Origin: Pedobacter sp. SYSU D00535
Lineage (GTDB): Bacteria; Bacteroidota; Bacteroidia; Sphingobacteriales; Sphingobacteriaceae
NCBI RefSeq assembly: GCF_017355855.1
Contig: NZ_JAFEWD010000017.1
Location: forward strand, 1-55,686
Direction of reading: 5' to 3'
Length of the DNA stretch: 55,686 nucleotides
This document shows, piece after piece, positions 8,332-16,687 of the stretch. The translations under genes and the position numbers were made by a program. Numbering within the stretch: position 1 is the stretch's first letter; each line of letters starts with the position of its first letter. The notes below the pieces were generated by a model. That model was given only the letters and a program-made list of their open reading frames with translations. It was not told the DNA's origin and ran no database searches.

Positions 8332-10317
8332 ATGAAATATCTTTTTTTTGTATTAGCAGCGTTTGTTTGTCTTTGCATCCAGCCTTCTTTAGCGCAGGAA
8401 AGACCGGTTCCTGATGCAGGTGCTGAGCTTGATTCGTTGCGTAAATTGGAAGAGGAGGGGCAAGACACCGTCATCTTTACGGCGAAATATATTCGATATA
8501 CTACGCTTGGACTTTTACAGGATAGTACACAGACGGTTCCGCTCGATACAACCTTAGAAAACTTTCATCATTATAATCCCCTGAACAGGCCGGAGCACCC
8601 GACAGTTAACCTGGGCAACCTGGGCTTAGCCTATCGGCAAATGCTATTCGAGCCGAGCAAGCGAATCGGTTTTGATCCCGGCTTTTATGCGCTGGACATT
8701 TACCGGCTGACCCAGGATTCCCTGAAATATTATCGGGCCCGGACTCCTTTTACCTCCCTATACTATGTTAACGGAACTTTAAAGGAACAAACCTTCAGAG
8801 TTATTCACTCGCAGAATATTAAGCCTAACTGGAATATAGGGGCTAATTACTTCAGAATTGGAGCGCGCGGTTTTTACATCAACCAAAACTCGGATCACCT
8901 GAATGCTTCACTTTTTACCTGGTATGAGTCGCCGAAAAAGAGGTATAATATCTTAGTTAATGGACTTTTCAATACGTTGAAGGCTGCGGAAAACGGAGGA
9001 ATTGTAGACGAGCGGATTTTCGAGCCCGGAAGGGAGCCGGAGGGCTTTGAACCGCCCGTGCGACTGACTGGTCAGGACCCCGTTCGGCAGACCTGGCGTC
9101 AGAAGAACTTCTTCCTTAAGCAGTTTTATTACATCGGAAGAATCGACAGCCTGGTGGGTAGCGAGAGCTCAAGTATCTTACCTACACAACGGCTTTCCCA
9201 TTCTTTAAGCTACTCTTCCGATCAATACAAATTCTACAAAAATCAACGTGACGATTCCCTTCTTAACGTCTTTCCGGGACTTGCTGATACGAATCGCGTG
9301 GTCGACTCTACCATAGTTCGAAATGTTCGAAACGAGTTTATGTACAGCTTTTACCTTCGGGGACGATCTGTGAAGTTTATTAGGAACGAGATGAAGCTGG
9401 ACCTGGGTTTGCAGCATGATTTTTACTCCTATAATCAGATGGGGGATGACCTGAACTTTCAGAATATCACGCTCAAGGGTAACATTGGATACCGGTTTAG
9501 TGACCGGGTTTCCCTCAACGGAGAGTTTCAACAGATTGCCCAGGGTAGAAATGCGGGAGACTATTTGTACGATGCTCAGACTCAAATTCTTCTCAGTCGA
9601 TCTGTGGGGCGAATCATTCTTGGTGCCTACATCCAGAATAGATCGCCGGAACGGTTGATGCAACGTTCAAACTACCACTATCATCAATGGTCCAATGATT
9701 TTGTGAACGAAAAGTACAATAATCTGTCTTTTACGTATGTTAACCCCAAATTCCATTTACGGGCCAGGGCCGAGTACTTTTTGATTAACAATTACCTTTA
9801 TTACCGCGAACTGAAATCCGACACCAATGCGATTACCCCAGTTCAGGCTGGTAGCCCGATCAATCTTCTTAAGTTAACGTTGAGGAAAGATTTTCACCTG
9901 GGCAAGTTTAACCTGCAGAGCTTCGTAGCCGTACAACAAACAGATTTTCAGGAAATTTTAAGAACTCCTCAAATTTATACTTATAATACTTTTTACTACG
10001 GGAACAGGTTTTTCAATGCAGTTACCGCTAATCTTGGTTTCGATGTCAGGTGGAATTCATCATTCCCCGGACTTGCTTATGCACCCAATGTCGGTCAGTT
10101 TTATAATGCTTCAATCGGTAGCGACACACCTATACAATACGAATCGTATCCTATCGTAGACCTGTGGGCTCGCTTTTCTCTGCGCAGGGCTAATGTCTTT
10201 GTAAGATACGATTACGCAAATCAGGGCCTCTTCTCGAAGGGCTATTTCACCGTACGGCCCTACCCGATGCCTGATGCACTTTTCAGATTAGGTATTCACT
10301 GGAATTTTTATAACTAA
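8332..10317 (+). CDS. Putative outer-membrane porin
   Basis: The 661-residue product has a signal peptide ending at about residue 21 (QPSLAQ) and then a long, aromatic-rich sequence with alternating polar and hydrophobic stretches. It ends in a beta-strand with a terminal HWNFYN, as expected for an outer-membrane beta-barrel. It resembles the Bacteroidota family annotated as putative porin. It is read after lpxK and punA with a one-base gap. A role in nucleoside uptake would fit the neighbour but is speculation. A hairpin with a T-tract follows at 10326-10347. Confidence 0.8.
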   Translation: MKYLFFVLAAFVCLCIQPSLAQERPVPDAGAELDSLRKLEEEGQDTVIFTAKYIRYTTLGLLQDSTQTVPLDTTLENFHHYNPLNRPEHPTVNLGNLGLAYRQMLFEPSKRIGFDPGFYALDIYRLTQDSLKYYRARTPFTSLYYVNGTLKEQTFRVIHSQNIKPNWNIGANYFRIGARGFYINQNSDHLNASLFTWYESPKKRYNILVNGLFNTLKAAENGGIVDERIFEPGREPEGFEPPVRLTGQDPVRQTWRQKNFFLKQFYYIGRIDSLVGSESSSILPTQRLSHSLSYSSDQYKFYKNQRDDSLLNVFPGLADTNRVVDSTIVRNVRNEFMYSFYLRGRSVKFIRNEMKLDLGLQHDFYSYNQMGDDLNFQNITLKGNIGYRFSDRVSLNGEFQQIAQGRNAGDYLYDAQTQILLSRSVGRIILGAYIQNRSPERLMQRSNYHYHQWSNDFVNEKYNNLSFTYVNPKFHLRARAEYFLINNYLYYRELKSDTNAITPVQAGSPINLLKLTLRKDFHLGKFNLQSFVAVQQTDFQEILRTPQIYTYNTFYYGNRFFNAVTANLGFDVRWNSSFPGLAYAPNVGQFYNASIGSDTPIQYESYPIVDLWARFSLRRANVFVRYDYANQGLFSKGYFTVRPYPMPDALFRLGIHWNFYN

Positions 10318-10325
10318 CAGATAGC

Positions 10326-10347
10326 AGCAGAAGTTAAGTCTTCTGCT
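10326..10347 (+). terminator. Intrinsic terminator after the porin gene
   Basis: AGCAGAAG and CTTCTGCT form an 8-bp stem with a six-base loop, followed by TTTTCTTTTT. The downstream arm overlaps the last codons of the convergent minus-strand gene, whose lysine-rich C-terminus comes from this A/T tract. Confidence 0.75.
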
Positions 10348-11590
10348 TTTTCTTTTTCGCCGCAGGAAACAGGATGTTATTTAAGATGAGCCGGTAGCCG
10401 GGCGAGTTAGGATGTAAGCTAAGGTCCGTCTGGGGGTCGCCGACAGCATGCTGGTAATCTTCGGGGTCGTGACCTCCATAAAAGGTCCATTGTCCCTTTC
10501 CGAATTCTCCATGGATATACCTTGCTTCATTCGCTGTTTTCGTCTCGCCCATCACTAAAACGTCAGGTTTCAGAACGTCTTTGCGGAAAGCAGTAGTTTG
10601 TCCCATGAACCCCTTCACCACCTTGTCGTGACTTTGAGTGAGCATGGTAGGAACGACATCCCACTTTGCAGAGAAGTCGAAAAGCGTGAAGTAGTCGTTT
10701 GTTTGCGTAAGCATGCGTGTGGGAGTGGCGTCTATGTTTGAGAATTCGTAGTTGTTAGGGTTCATGTCCAGCCTGAAGTTCTGGAAGGCAAAGGTTTTAT
10801 TGAAGTCGAGCTTTGACTGTGCGTCGGAATCGGCCCCATCTCCGTCAAACATGCTTTGTGCAATGTCAATCCCTTCCGCGGCCAAAGCAATATCAAAGCT
10901 GTCTGTTCCGGAACACATGGCAAATAAAAATCCTCCGCCTGAGCAGAAATTGGCGATGCTTTTAGCAACAGCCAGCTTCATCTCTGAAACTTTCTTGTAA
11001 CCCAATTTTTTCGCCGTGGCCTGCTGTAGTTTCACATCTTCCATGTACCAGCTCGCATTACGATACACTGACCAGAAGCGTCCGAACTGTCCGGTGAAAT
11101 CCTCATGGTGGAGGTGTAGCCAGTCATACTTCGGCAGATCCCCTTTTAAAACCTCTTCGTCGTAAACAACCTCGTAGGGGATTTCCGCATAAGTAAGCAC
11201 AAGCGTTACTGCGTCGTCCCAGGGCAACTTATTTTTCGGAGAGTAAACAGCAATCTTGGGCGCCTTTTCCAGCTTGACCAAATCCATATTTACCGAAGGA
11301 TCCGAGATTTCCGTAAGGATAGAGGTGACTTTTGCGTCAGTTATTACCTCATAGGAAACGCCCCTGATCTTACACTCTTTCTCCAGTGGCTCCGCGTATT
11401 TCATCAGAAAACTTCCTCCCCGGTAGTTCAGGAGCCAGTCAGATTCCAATCCGTTTTTCAACGTCCAGAACGCAATACCATAGGCTTTCAAATGGTTCTT
11501 CTGATCTTCATCCATTGGGATCAGGATGGAAGCCGCTTTTGAACTCAGGCTAATCAGAATAAGGAGAAATAGCAGACCAAACCTCGACAT
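10334..11590 (-). CDS. Secreted protein of the family often labelled asparagine synthetase B
   Basis: The 418-residue product has a signal peptide (about 1-19, ending SSKAA) and starts the mature part with SILIPMDEDQKNHLKAYG. Bacteroidota members of this family are commonly annotated asparagine synthetase B. I see neither the N-terminal Cys-2 glutaminase nor the ATP pyrophosphatase SGGxDS motif of AsnB, and a secreted synthetase makes no sense. The segment GGGFLFAMCSGTDSFD, with a Cys at a nucleophile-elbow-like position, and the later HGEFGKGQWTFYGGHDPED recall class I amidotransferase-like folds. The true function is unknown. It is a single gene between the porin terminator and the PPIase promoter. 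Confidence 0.8.
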   Translation of the reverse strand: MSRFGLLFLLILISLSSKAASILIPMDEDQKNHLKAYGIAFWTLKNGLESDWLLNYRGGSFLMKYAEPLEKECKIRGVSYEVITDAKVTSILTEISDPSVNMDLVKLEKAPKIAVYSPKNKLPWDDAVTLVLTYAEIPYEVVYDEEVLKGDLPKYDWLHLHHEDFTGQFGRFWSVYRNASWYMEDVKLQQATAKKLGYKKVSEMKLAVAKSIANFCSGGGFLFAMCSGTDSFDIALAAEGIDIAQSMFDGDGADSDAQSKLDFNKTFAFQNFRLDMNPNNYEFSNIDATPTRMLTQTNDYFTLFDFSAKWDVVPTMLTQSHDKVVKGFMGQTTAFRKDVLKPDVLVMGETKTANEARYIHGEFGKGQWTFYGGHDPEDYQHAVGDPQTDLSLHPNSPGYRLILNNILFPAAKKKKQKT

Positions 11591-11682
11591 GTTTTTATAA
11601 ACGTAAATAGCTTTCCGAAGTTATAAAAAGCCGCTAAATGTTCGATTTTTTAAAAGGATAGAATGTATGTAGCTGAAATAAT

Positions 11683-11690
11683 TAACTTTG
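11683..11690 (+). promoter_or_regulatory. -7 box of the PPIase gene
   Basis: TAACTTTG is a perfect TAnnTTTG match, 20 bases before the ATG at 11711. It argues against the longer reading frame that opens upstream at 11663, since that start would lie before the transcription start. The -33 element is not clear. Confidence 0.6.
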
Positions 11691-11710
11691 CCAGCTCTAA
11701 ACTAAACGAT

Positions 11711-12151
11711 ATGAGCAAAGCGATTATAAGAACAGAGAAAGGCGACATGACTGTAGAGTTCTACGACAAAGACGCCCCAAATACAGTAGCTAACTTCCTC
11801 AAATTAGCTAAGGAAGGTTTTTACGACGGTGTAACTTTCCACCGTGTTATTCCTAATTTCGTTGTTCAGGGAGGCGACCCTACAGGAACAGGTGCCGGAG
11901 GTTCTGGAACACGGATTAAATGTGAGCTAACCGGTGATAATCAGTATCATGACAGAGGAGTTCTTTCGATGGCTCATGCCGGAAGAGACACAGGAAGCTC
12001 TCAGTTCTTTATCTGTCACAGCCGCCAAAATACTGCACACCTGGATCGTCATCATACCTGCTTCGGAAAAGTGGTGGAGAATGTAGACGTGGTGGATGAT
12101 ATCCGCCAGGGCGATAAGATTTTAGGAATTGATGTAATTGAGGAAGGATAG
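11711..12151 (+). CDS. Cyclophilin-type peptidyl-prolyl isomerase
   Basis: This 146-residue single-domain cyclophilin catalyses cis-trans isomerisation of proline bonds. The core motifs are FHRVIPNFVVQGGDPTGTG (the active-site Arg is in FHRV), SMAHAGRDTGSSQFFI and HLDRHHTCFGKVV. No signal peptide is present, so it is cytoplasmic. The start was placed at ATG 11711 because a perfect -7 box precedes it and MSKAIIRTEKGDM matches the fold start. The loop SRQNTAHLDRHHTCFG has HHT where most bacterial members have LDGKHTVFG, a small local variation. The DUF5606 gene follows 42 bases later. Confidence 0.95.
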   Translation: MSKAIIRTEKGDMTVEFYDKDAPNTVANFLKLAKEGFYDGVTFHRVIPNFVVQGGDPTGTGAGGSGTRIKCELTGDNQYHDRGVLSMAHAGRDTGSSQFFICHSRQNTAHLDRHHTCFGKVVENVDVVDDIRQGDKILGIDVIEEG

Positions 12152-12193
12152 GAAACAGCACGATTCTGTGCTTGTTTCTTGGAACTAACAAAT

Positions 12194-12688
12194 ATGAACT
12201 TAAGAGGATTAGTAGCAGTTTCGGGAAAGCCGGGACTATATAAAATTATCGGTCAAAATAAATCCGGTTTCGTATTGGAAAGCCTGGATGCTCAGAAAGT
12301 AAAGCTGGTAGTCAACCTGTCAACAGCTAAACTGGCATCTTTAGAAGATATCACTGTTTTTGGGCAGGATGAGGATTTAAAGCTGTCGGATATCTTTGAG
12401 CGGATGAAGGGAACCTCAGTTCCGGATCCAAAAGCTGACGGAACTACACTTCGGACATACTTCCGTGAAGTAGCCCCCGACCACGACGAGGACAGGGTAT
12501 ACTCGTCGGACATGAAGAAGATCATCACCTGGTATAATCTGATAAAAGACTTGCCTTTATTTACAGAAGAGGCAGGCACTGAAGCAGAAGAGGCTACAGC
12601 AGAAGTTGCCGAAGAGCCAGTGACAGCAGAGGTGCAGGAAGAAGCTCCTGCTAAAAAAGCATCAAAAAACAAAAAGAAGGCTGAATAA
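12194..12688 (+). CDS. DUF5606-type conserved protein with acidic tail
   Basis: The 164-residue protein has a conserved N-terminal part (MNLRGLVAVSGKPGLYKIIG, then FVLESLDAQKVKLVV) that resembles Bacteroidota DUF5606 proteins. The C-terminal 40 residues are a low-complexity Glu/Ala/Val tail ending in a lysine cluster. The first domain looks like a small beta-barrel, and the mid part DMKKIITWYNLIKDLPLF is helical. The function is not known. The ATG at 12194 was preferred to an upstream TTG because MNLRGL is the family start. It is probably cotranscribed with the PPIase and ends in a strong terminator. Confidence 0.8.
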   Translation: MNLRGLVAVSGKPGLYKIIGQNKSGFVLESLDAQKVKLVVNLSTAKLASLEDITVFGQDEDLKLSDIFERMKGTSVPDPKADGTTLRTYFREVAPDHDEDRVYSSDMKKIITWYNLIKDLPLFTEEAGTEAEEATAEVAEEPVTAEVQEEAPAKKASKNKKKAE

Positions 12689-12699
12689 GCCTTCTTTTT
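12671..12699. terminator. Strong bidirectional terminator
   Basis: AAAAAGAAGGCT (12671-12682) pairs perfectly with AGCCTTCTTTTT (12688-12699) around a five-base loop, with a T-tract on each strand. It ends the PPIase-DUF5606 unit and, on the other strand, the rlmH unit. The left arm lies inside the last codons of the DUF5606 gene. Confidence 0.85.
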
Positions 12700-12701
12700 G
12701 T

Positions 12702-12824
12702 TTAAAAGAAGTAAATGATGGCCGCACAAATAACAAGTGCGATAAGTACCATTAGCCAGAAATTATTTTTCTCATTTCCGGGATTCACTCCCTTGTATCT
12801 GTAATTCCTTGTTTTAAATTCCAT
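12702..12824 (-). CDS. 40-residue membrane protein downstream of rlmH
   Basis: An ATG at 12824-12822 on the minus strand opens a 40-codon frame. A polar N-terminal half (MEFKTRNYRYKGVNPGNEKN) is followed by one clear membrane helix, WLMVLIALVICAAIIYFF, running to the stop. It starts 11 bases after the rlmH stop and ends right at the terminator, so it fits as the last gene of that transcript. The topology would be N-terminus in the cytoplasm or periplasm with a C-terminal anchor. No family is recognised. The clean split into a polar part and a single helix makes a chance frame unlikely. Confidence 0.65.
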   Translation of the reverse strand: MEFKTRNYRYKGVNPGNEKNNFWLMVLIALVICAAIIYFF

Positions 12825-12835
12825 ACCTCTAAATT

Positions 12836-13309
12836 TTACTCGTGATGATAGGGCTCGCCCTTCAATATGGTAAATGCCCTGTACAACTGTTCTACAAAAA
12901 ATAATCGTACCATTTGATGCGAGAAGGTCATCTTAGATAGAGATAACTTTCCCTTTGAAATTCCATAAATCGCCGCGTCAAAACCATAAGGACCACCTAC
13001 GATAAAGATGAGGTGTTGAACGCTCCCCAGCATTTTTTTGTTAATGAAAGCAGAAAACTGGGAAGAGCTGAATTCATCACCCGTCTCGTCCAGCAACACT
13101 ATATGGTCGTTAGTACTAATATGTCTTAATAAAAGCTCAGCTTCTTTTGCCTTCTGCTGATCTTCAGTCAAGTTCTTCGTGTTCTTCAGTTCGGGAACTT
13201 CGACCAGCTCAAACCGGATATAGTGCTTCAGGCGCTTCAAATACTTTTCGATGCCTTCTTTCAGATACTTGTCTTCTGTTTTTCCCAGTACAAGGAGGGT
13301 GATCTTCAT
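12836..13309 (-). CDS. rlmH: 23S rRNA pseudouridine-1915 N3-methyltransferase
   Basis: RlmH is a SPOUT-class methyltransferase that modifies pseudouridine 1915 in helix 69 of 23S rRNA. The 157-residue product has MKITLLVLGKTEDKYLKEGI at the start, the knot segments IFIVGGPYGFD (SAM-binding loop) and LSLSKMTFSHQMVRLFFVEQ, and the C-terminal YRAFTILKGEPYHHE, which is nearly invariant in the family. The start is ATG 13309; the longer frame adds residues not found in the family. It is divergent from msrB and followed by the small membrane protein gene. Confidence 0.97.
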   Translation of the reverse strand: MKITLLVLGKTEDKYLKEGIEKYLKRLKHYIRFELVEVPELKNTKNLTEDQQKAKEAELLLRHISTNDHIVLLDETGDEFSSSQFSAFINKKMLGSVQHLIFIVGGPYGFDAAIYGISKGKLSLSKMTFSHQMVRLFFVEQLYRAFTILKGEPYHHE

Positions 13310-13447
13310 GGATGCCTTATGAACCAGCAAAGTTAATGGTAAAATCAGCTTTTCAGAGCGCCGCTGAAATAGAATACCCTAAAATCCGAATTGATCCGTC
13401 CATCGTATATCAGGAGAAGATCAATAAACGTTATCTTTAAAATGGAT

Positions 13448-13918
13448 ATGAAAACCTTCTATATTTTTAGCTGTCTTTTATTTGTGGCGCTGGTTTCCTG
13501 CGGGCAGCAGAAAAATGCAAAGCAAGAGGCGATAAACACTGAAAAAAATATGACTTATAATCAACTAACACCAGAAGAGGAACGAGTAATAGTTCATAAA
13601 GGCACTGAGTATCCCGGAACAGGGAAACTATTGAATAATAAGGAGAAAGGAACCTACACCTGCAAACGCTGCGATGCTCCTTTGTATCGTTCGGAGGATA
13701 AGTTCGAATCGCACTGCGGTTGGCCCAGCTTTGATGACGAGATAAAGGGCGCAGTAAAAAGGATCCCTGATCCCGATGGCATGAGAACGGAGATCGTCTG
13801 TGCGAATTGCGGCGGACACCTTGGTCATGTATTTTTAGGGGAAGGGTTTACTAATAAAAATACCCGTCACTGTGTTAATTCAATTTCCATGAATTTTATC
13901 CCTGCCGAGAAGAAGTAG
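13448..13918 (+). CDS. msrB: Peptide methionine-(R)-S-oxide reductase, lipoprotein
   Basis: MsrB reduces the R form of methionine sulfoxide in proteins. From ATG 13448 (156 residues) the N-terminus [20 protein letters not shown] is a lipoprotein signal with the lipobox Cys at position 18, so the enzyme acts outside the cytoplasm. The zinc site is formed by CKRC and CANC, and the catalytic Cys is in [12 protein letters not shown]. An in-frame ATG at 13442 lies only two bases after a TATCTTTA box (13432-13439), so 13448 is preferred. The gene is monocistronic, divergent from rlmH. The likely job is repair of oxidised envelope proteins. Confidence 0.93.
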   Translation: MKTFYIFSCLLFVALVSCGQQKNAKQEAINTEKNMTYNQLTPEEERVIVHKGTEYPGTGKLLNNKEKGTYTCKRCDAPLYRSEDKFESHCGWPSFDDEIKGAVKRIPDPDGMRTEIVCANCGGHLGHVFLGEGFTNKNTRHCVNSISMNFIPAEKK

Positions 13919-13961
13919 CTCTTAGCTGGCGAATTAATAACATTTATTAAATTAGGCGGAT

Positions 13962-14321
13962 ATGATGATCCGCCTTTTCTTTTTTATAGCCCTTGTAGTT
14001 TTCCTGGCTCCCTCCTGTGCGCCCAAGGTAGTGCAGACAGGAAAAGCATCTTATTACGCAAAGAAGTTTAACGGTAGAAAAACAGCCAGCGGAAAAAAGT
14101 ATAGAAGCTATAAACGGACCGCTGCTCACCGCTCAATTCCCTTCGGTACAAAGGTGAGGGTAACCAATCTGAAAAATGGGAAGTCTGTGAAGATTAAAAT
14201 TAATGATAGAGGGCCCTTCGTTGCAGGGAGGATCATCGACCTTTCCAGAAAGGCGGCACGAAAGATTGGTATGCTGGATGAAGGAGTGGGTAACGTGAAG
14301 ATTGAATATCGTAAAAACTGA
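13962..14321 (+). CDS. RlpA-like double-psi beta-barrel lipoprotein
   Basis: The 119-residue product has a lipoprotein signal (FLAPSC, Cys at 19) followed by a lone RlpA double-psi beta-barrel: TGKASYYAKKFNGRKTASG, then FGTKVRVTNLKNGKSV, KINDRGPFV and IIDLSRKAARKIGM. The Asp in DRGPF matches the catalytic Asp of lytic transglycosylases of this fold. No SPOR domain is present, unlike full-length RlpA, so septal targeting through denuded glycan is not expected. It probably acts on peptidoglycan from a membrane anchor, but activity is unproven. Two ATGs occur at 13962 and 13965. Confidence 0.85.
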   Translation: MMIRLFFFIALVVFLAPSCAPKVVQTGKASYYAKKFNGRKTASGKKYRSYKRTAAHRSIPFGTKVRVTNLKNGKSVKIKINDRGPFVAGRIIDLSRKAARKIGMLDEGVGNVKIEYRKN

Positions 14322-14330
14322 TTAATAGTC

Positions 14331-15170
14331 CTACCATTTCGAATCCAGGCCGTATTTGTTTTTGTCAATGAGGAGAAGAGTCGGTGTCCAGGAGCTTACA
14401 CTTTTTTCTTCTGCTGGCTGATACCTGCTATGGCTGAACTTAGACGGTCCGCTGAAATGGCGCGCGTTCAAGTCAACGTGAAATTCGTAGATCTTACGCT
14501 GAATATTTGAGTAAAAATTTTGGTTTAGCGAGGCCAAATAGTCTAATTTGCTGAGGAGCAAGTCGGCAATAGCCTTTGTTTGGGTATCCATCTGATGATA
14601 GAAGTATCCCCAATCCGGTTCCAGGTGCCGGATCTTATTTCGAAGCCGAAGTACTTCAAGCGTGTTAGGCTGAAGGTTGCCGTGATACCTGAAATGATTA
14701 ATGAGCGATCTTTTATGGGCTAGGTTAAGAAATCGACTGTACTCGGCTTTAAGATACGCTACCTTACTGTGATATTCCGAAGTTGTTAAGGAGAAAAGAA
14801 GCATTTCGTTGCGGAAGAACGAAGGATGAATCTCTTTATTCAGAAAATTGAAAATTTCCTGATGGTATCGCACCTGATGGATCTGGGCTTTATCTTCCTC
14901 CAACTTATCCTCCTCAGCGCGTCGCAGGTTTTTCAAAGATGCCGCTTTATATTGCTCAAACTGATCCAAATGAAGGATTTTCGAAAGAGCTTCGATCTCA
15001 TAGTCATGCTTCTCGCGATCTGAAGGAAAATTGTCATTCAGAAAGATGTTCTCTTCCACTTCAAACCGGTGCACGAGTCGTGCTTGGTGCAGTGTCAAAT
15101 TGATAGAGTAGTGAGCCTGGTACCTGTCTATAATAGCGCCAGCAATAGCGTCTAATTCTTCTGGTGTCAT
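14331..15170 (-). CDS. Hypothetical helical protein
   Basis: The 279-residue product has no family I recognise. It is charged, rich in Leu, His, Tyr and Arg, and looks mostly helical, with a likely coiled stretch around residues 75-100 (KNLRRAEEDKLEEDKAQIHQ). There is no signal peptide or membrane segment. The C-terminal 60 residues are less helical and rich in Ser and Tyr. It converges with the RlpA-like gene (nine-base gap). The well-formed length and absence of frameshifts support a real gene; a lineage-specific protein is the best description. Confidence 0.65.
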   Translation of the reverse strand: MTPEELDAIAGAIIDRYQAHYSINLTLHQARLVHRFEVEENIFLNDNFPSDREKHDYEIEALSKILHLDQFEQYKAASLKNLRRAEEDKLEEDKAQIHQVRYHQEIFNFLNKEIHPSFFRNEMLLFSLTTSEYHSKVAYLKAEYSRFLNLAHKRSLINHFRYHGNLQPNTLEVLRLRNKIRHLEPDWGYFYHQMDTQTKAIADLLLSKLDYLASLNQNFYSNIQRKIYEFHVDLNARHFSGPSKFSHSRYQPAEEKSVSSWTPTLLLIDKNKYGLDSKW

Positions 15171-15367
15171 TATTTATCCGGATTTGCTTTCTCTGAATAT
15201 CGTCTTTCGAATATCAGATTTTTTCCAGAGATTTTTGTTCTTCAAAACCCAGCGCCATTTTCTCAATAACTTTAGCCGAAGCTGCTTAAAAGGAGCTACA
15301 GCGCAGTATTGTGAATAACCTATCCCGCTGTTTAAAACTTCCTGTCTGCGACAGAGGTTCCAGCTCT

Positions 15368-15375
15368 TATCTTTG
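15368..15375 (+). promoter_or_regulatory. -7 box of the nrdBA transcript
   Basis: TATCTTTG matches TAnnTTTG exactly. It lies about 30 bases upstream of the cobalamin riboswitch and would start an mRNA with a leader of roughly 265 bases, long enough to hold the aptamer and expression platform. The -33 side is not clear. Confidence 0.65.
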
Positions 15376-15402
15376 TTTCATTAAGTTCTTTAACATAAAT
15401 CG

Positions 15403-15512
15403 TTCAGGTTCATAGTAAGGTTTTACAAGCTATGATTAAAAGGGAACCGTGTGCAAATCACGGGCTGACGTGCAACTGTAAGGTCGATATGACTAAGCCA
15501 GACACCTGCCGA
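15403..15512 (+). ncRNA. Cobalamin riboswitch upstream of nrdBA
   Basis: The conserved aptamer core is readable in order: AAAAGGGAACCG, the stem CCGTG/CACGG closing a TGCAAAT loop, the B12 box GCTGACGTGCAACTGTAA, then AGCCAGACACCTGCC. CAGGT (15405-15409) pairs with ACCTG (15504-15508) to close the core, and CATAG (15411-15415) pairs with CTATG (15430-15434). It sits between a perfect -7 box and nrdB. The following 130 bases (15513-15644) would be the expression platform; I find no classic terminator there, so control of translation or an unusual platform is possible. In known cases cobalamin binding turns off the gene. Confidence 0.92.
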
Positions 15513-15644
15513 AACGATTTTGTCATAACTTTCACGAATAAGGTTTTGACGAAAGCCCGTCTCCGTTTTCAGCGACCCGCTGTCTCCGGACATCCTGTCT
15601 TTTGTCAATTCCTGGTTAGCACTATTAACATTAATTAACTTGTT

Positions 15645-16613
15645 ATGCAACAGGATGAAATATTACTAAAGGAGAACAAGGACCGCTTTGTGATCCTCCC
15701 TATCAACTATCCCGCTATTTGGCAGATGTACAAAAAACATGAAGCCAGCTTTTGGACCGCCGAAGAGATCGATCTTTCTTCAGATCAAAAAGACTGGGAG
15801 AGCCTGAACTCTGGAGAGAAGCATTTTATTTCGCATATCCTCGCTTTTTTTGCGGCCAGCGATGGTATCGTCAATGAAAATCTTGCTGTGAACTTTATGA
15901 GCGAGGTGCAGGTGCCCGAAGCCCGTTGCTTCTATGGCTTCCAAATTATGATGGAGAACATTCACTCTGAAACTTACGCCCTGCTTATTGATACTTACAT
16001 AAAAGACGCTACCGAAAAGGATCGCCTTTTCCATGCCATCGATACGGTTCCCTGTGTGAAGAAAAAAGCGGAATGGGCGCTACGGTGGATCGAGAACGGA
16101 AGCTTTGCGGAGCGCTTAGTGGCTTTTGCAGCGGTGGAGGGGATTTTCTTCAGCGGTAGTTTCTGCTCTATTTTCTGGTTGAAGAAGCGGGGATTAATGC
16201 CGGGATTAACCTTCAGTAATGAGCTGATTTCCCGCGACGAGGGCCTGCATTGTGAGTTTGCCTGTCTGTTGTACAGCATGTTGAAGAATAAGCTTCCGGA
16301 GAGTCAGGTGCATCAGATTATCAGGGACGCCGTAGAAATCGAAAAGGAATTCATCACGGATGCCTTGCCAGTTGCCCTGATCGGGATGAATGCGAAACTA
16401 ATGAGTCAGTACATTGAGTTTGTGGCCGACAGGTGGTTGAGTGAACTGGGCTATTCAAAGATCTACAACGCCACCAATCCTTTTGATTTTATGGAGATGA
16501 TCTCGCTGCAGGGTAAAACGAATTTCTTTGAGAAGCGGGTAGGCGATTATCAGAAAAGCGGAGTACTTTCATCAAAGGATACACAGGCCTTTTCACTGGA
16601 TGAGGATTTCTAG
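15645..16613 (+). CDS. nrdB: Class Ia ribonucleotide reductase, small subunit
   Basis: NrdB holds the diiron-tyrosyl radical cofactor that drives ribonucleotide reduction in NrdA. The 322-residue product has the metal-ligand series D73 ([13 protein letters not shown]), E104 and H107 (MENIHSETY), and the later [10 protein letters not shown] and EGLHCEFA helices. Y111 in SETYALLID is the radical tyrosine. The C-terminus FSLDEDF is the usual acidic, Phe-ended tail that docks on NrdA. It needs oxygen and no cobalamin, which explains control by the cobalamin riboswitch just upstream. nrdA follows 74 bases later, in the unusual order B then A. Confidence 0.97.
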   Translation: MQQDEILLKENKDRFVILPINYPAIWQMYKKHEASFWTAEEIDLSSDQKDWESLNSGEKHFISHILAFFAASDGIVNENLAVNFMSEVQVPEARCFYGFQIMMENIHSETYALLIDTYIKDATEKDRLFHAIDTVPCVKKKAEWALRWIENGSFAERLVAFAAVEGIFFSGSFCSIFWLKKRGLMPGLTFSNELISRDEGLHCEFACLLYSMLKNKLPESQVHQIIRDAVEIEKEFITDALPVALIGMNAKLMSQYIEFVADRWLSELGYSKIYNATNPFDFMEMISLQGKTNFFEKRVGDYQKSGVLSSKDTQAFSLDEDF

Positions 16614-16687
16614 TTTCATCCGAACGATTTAATAAACTAAAATATTTGTAACACCAAAAGCCATCCCGTAAAGGGTAGGAGGGGCAT

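Noticed and set aside
10334-11590. Function as asparagine synthetase
   Set aside because: No AsnB motifs and the protein is secreted.
11663-11710. Upstream start for the PPIase gene
   Set aside because: A perfect -7 box lies inside this stretch and the added residues are not part of the cyclophilin fold.
15423-15650. Overlapping reading frames of 68 and 75 residues on both strands before nrdB
   Set aside because: They coincide with the cobalamin riboswitch and its platform; the sequence is explained by RNA structure.
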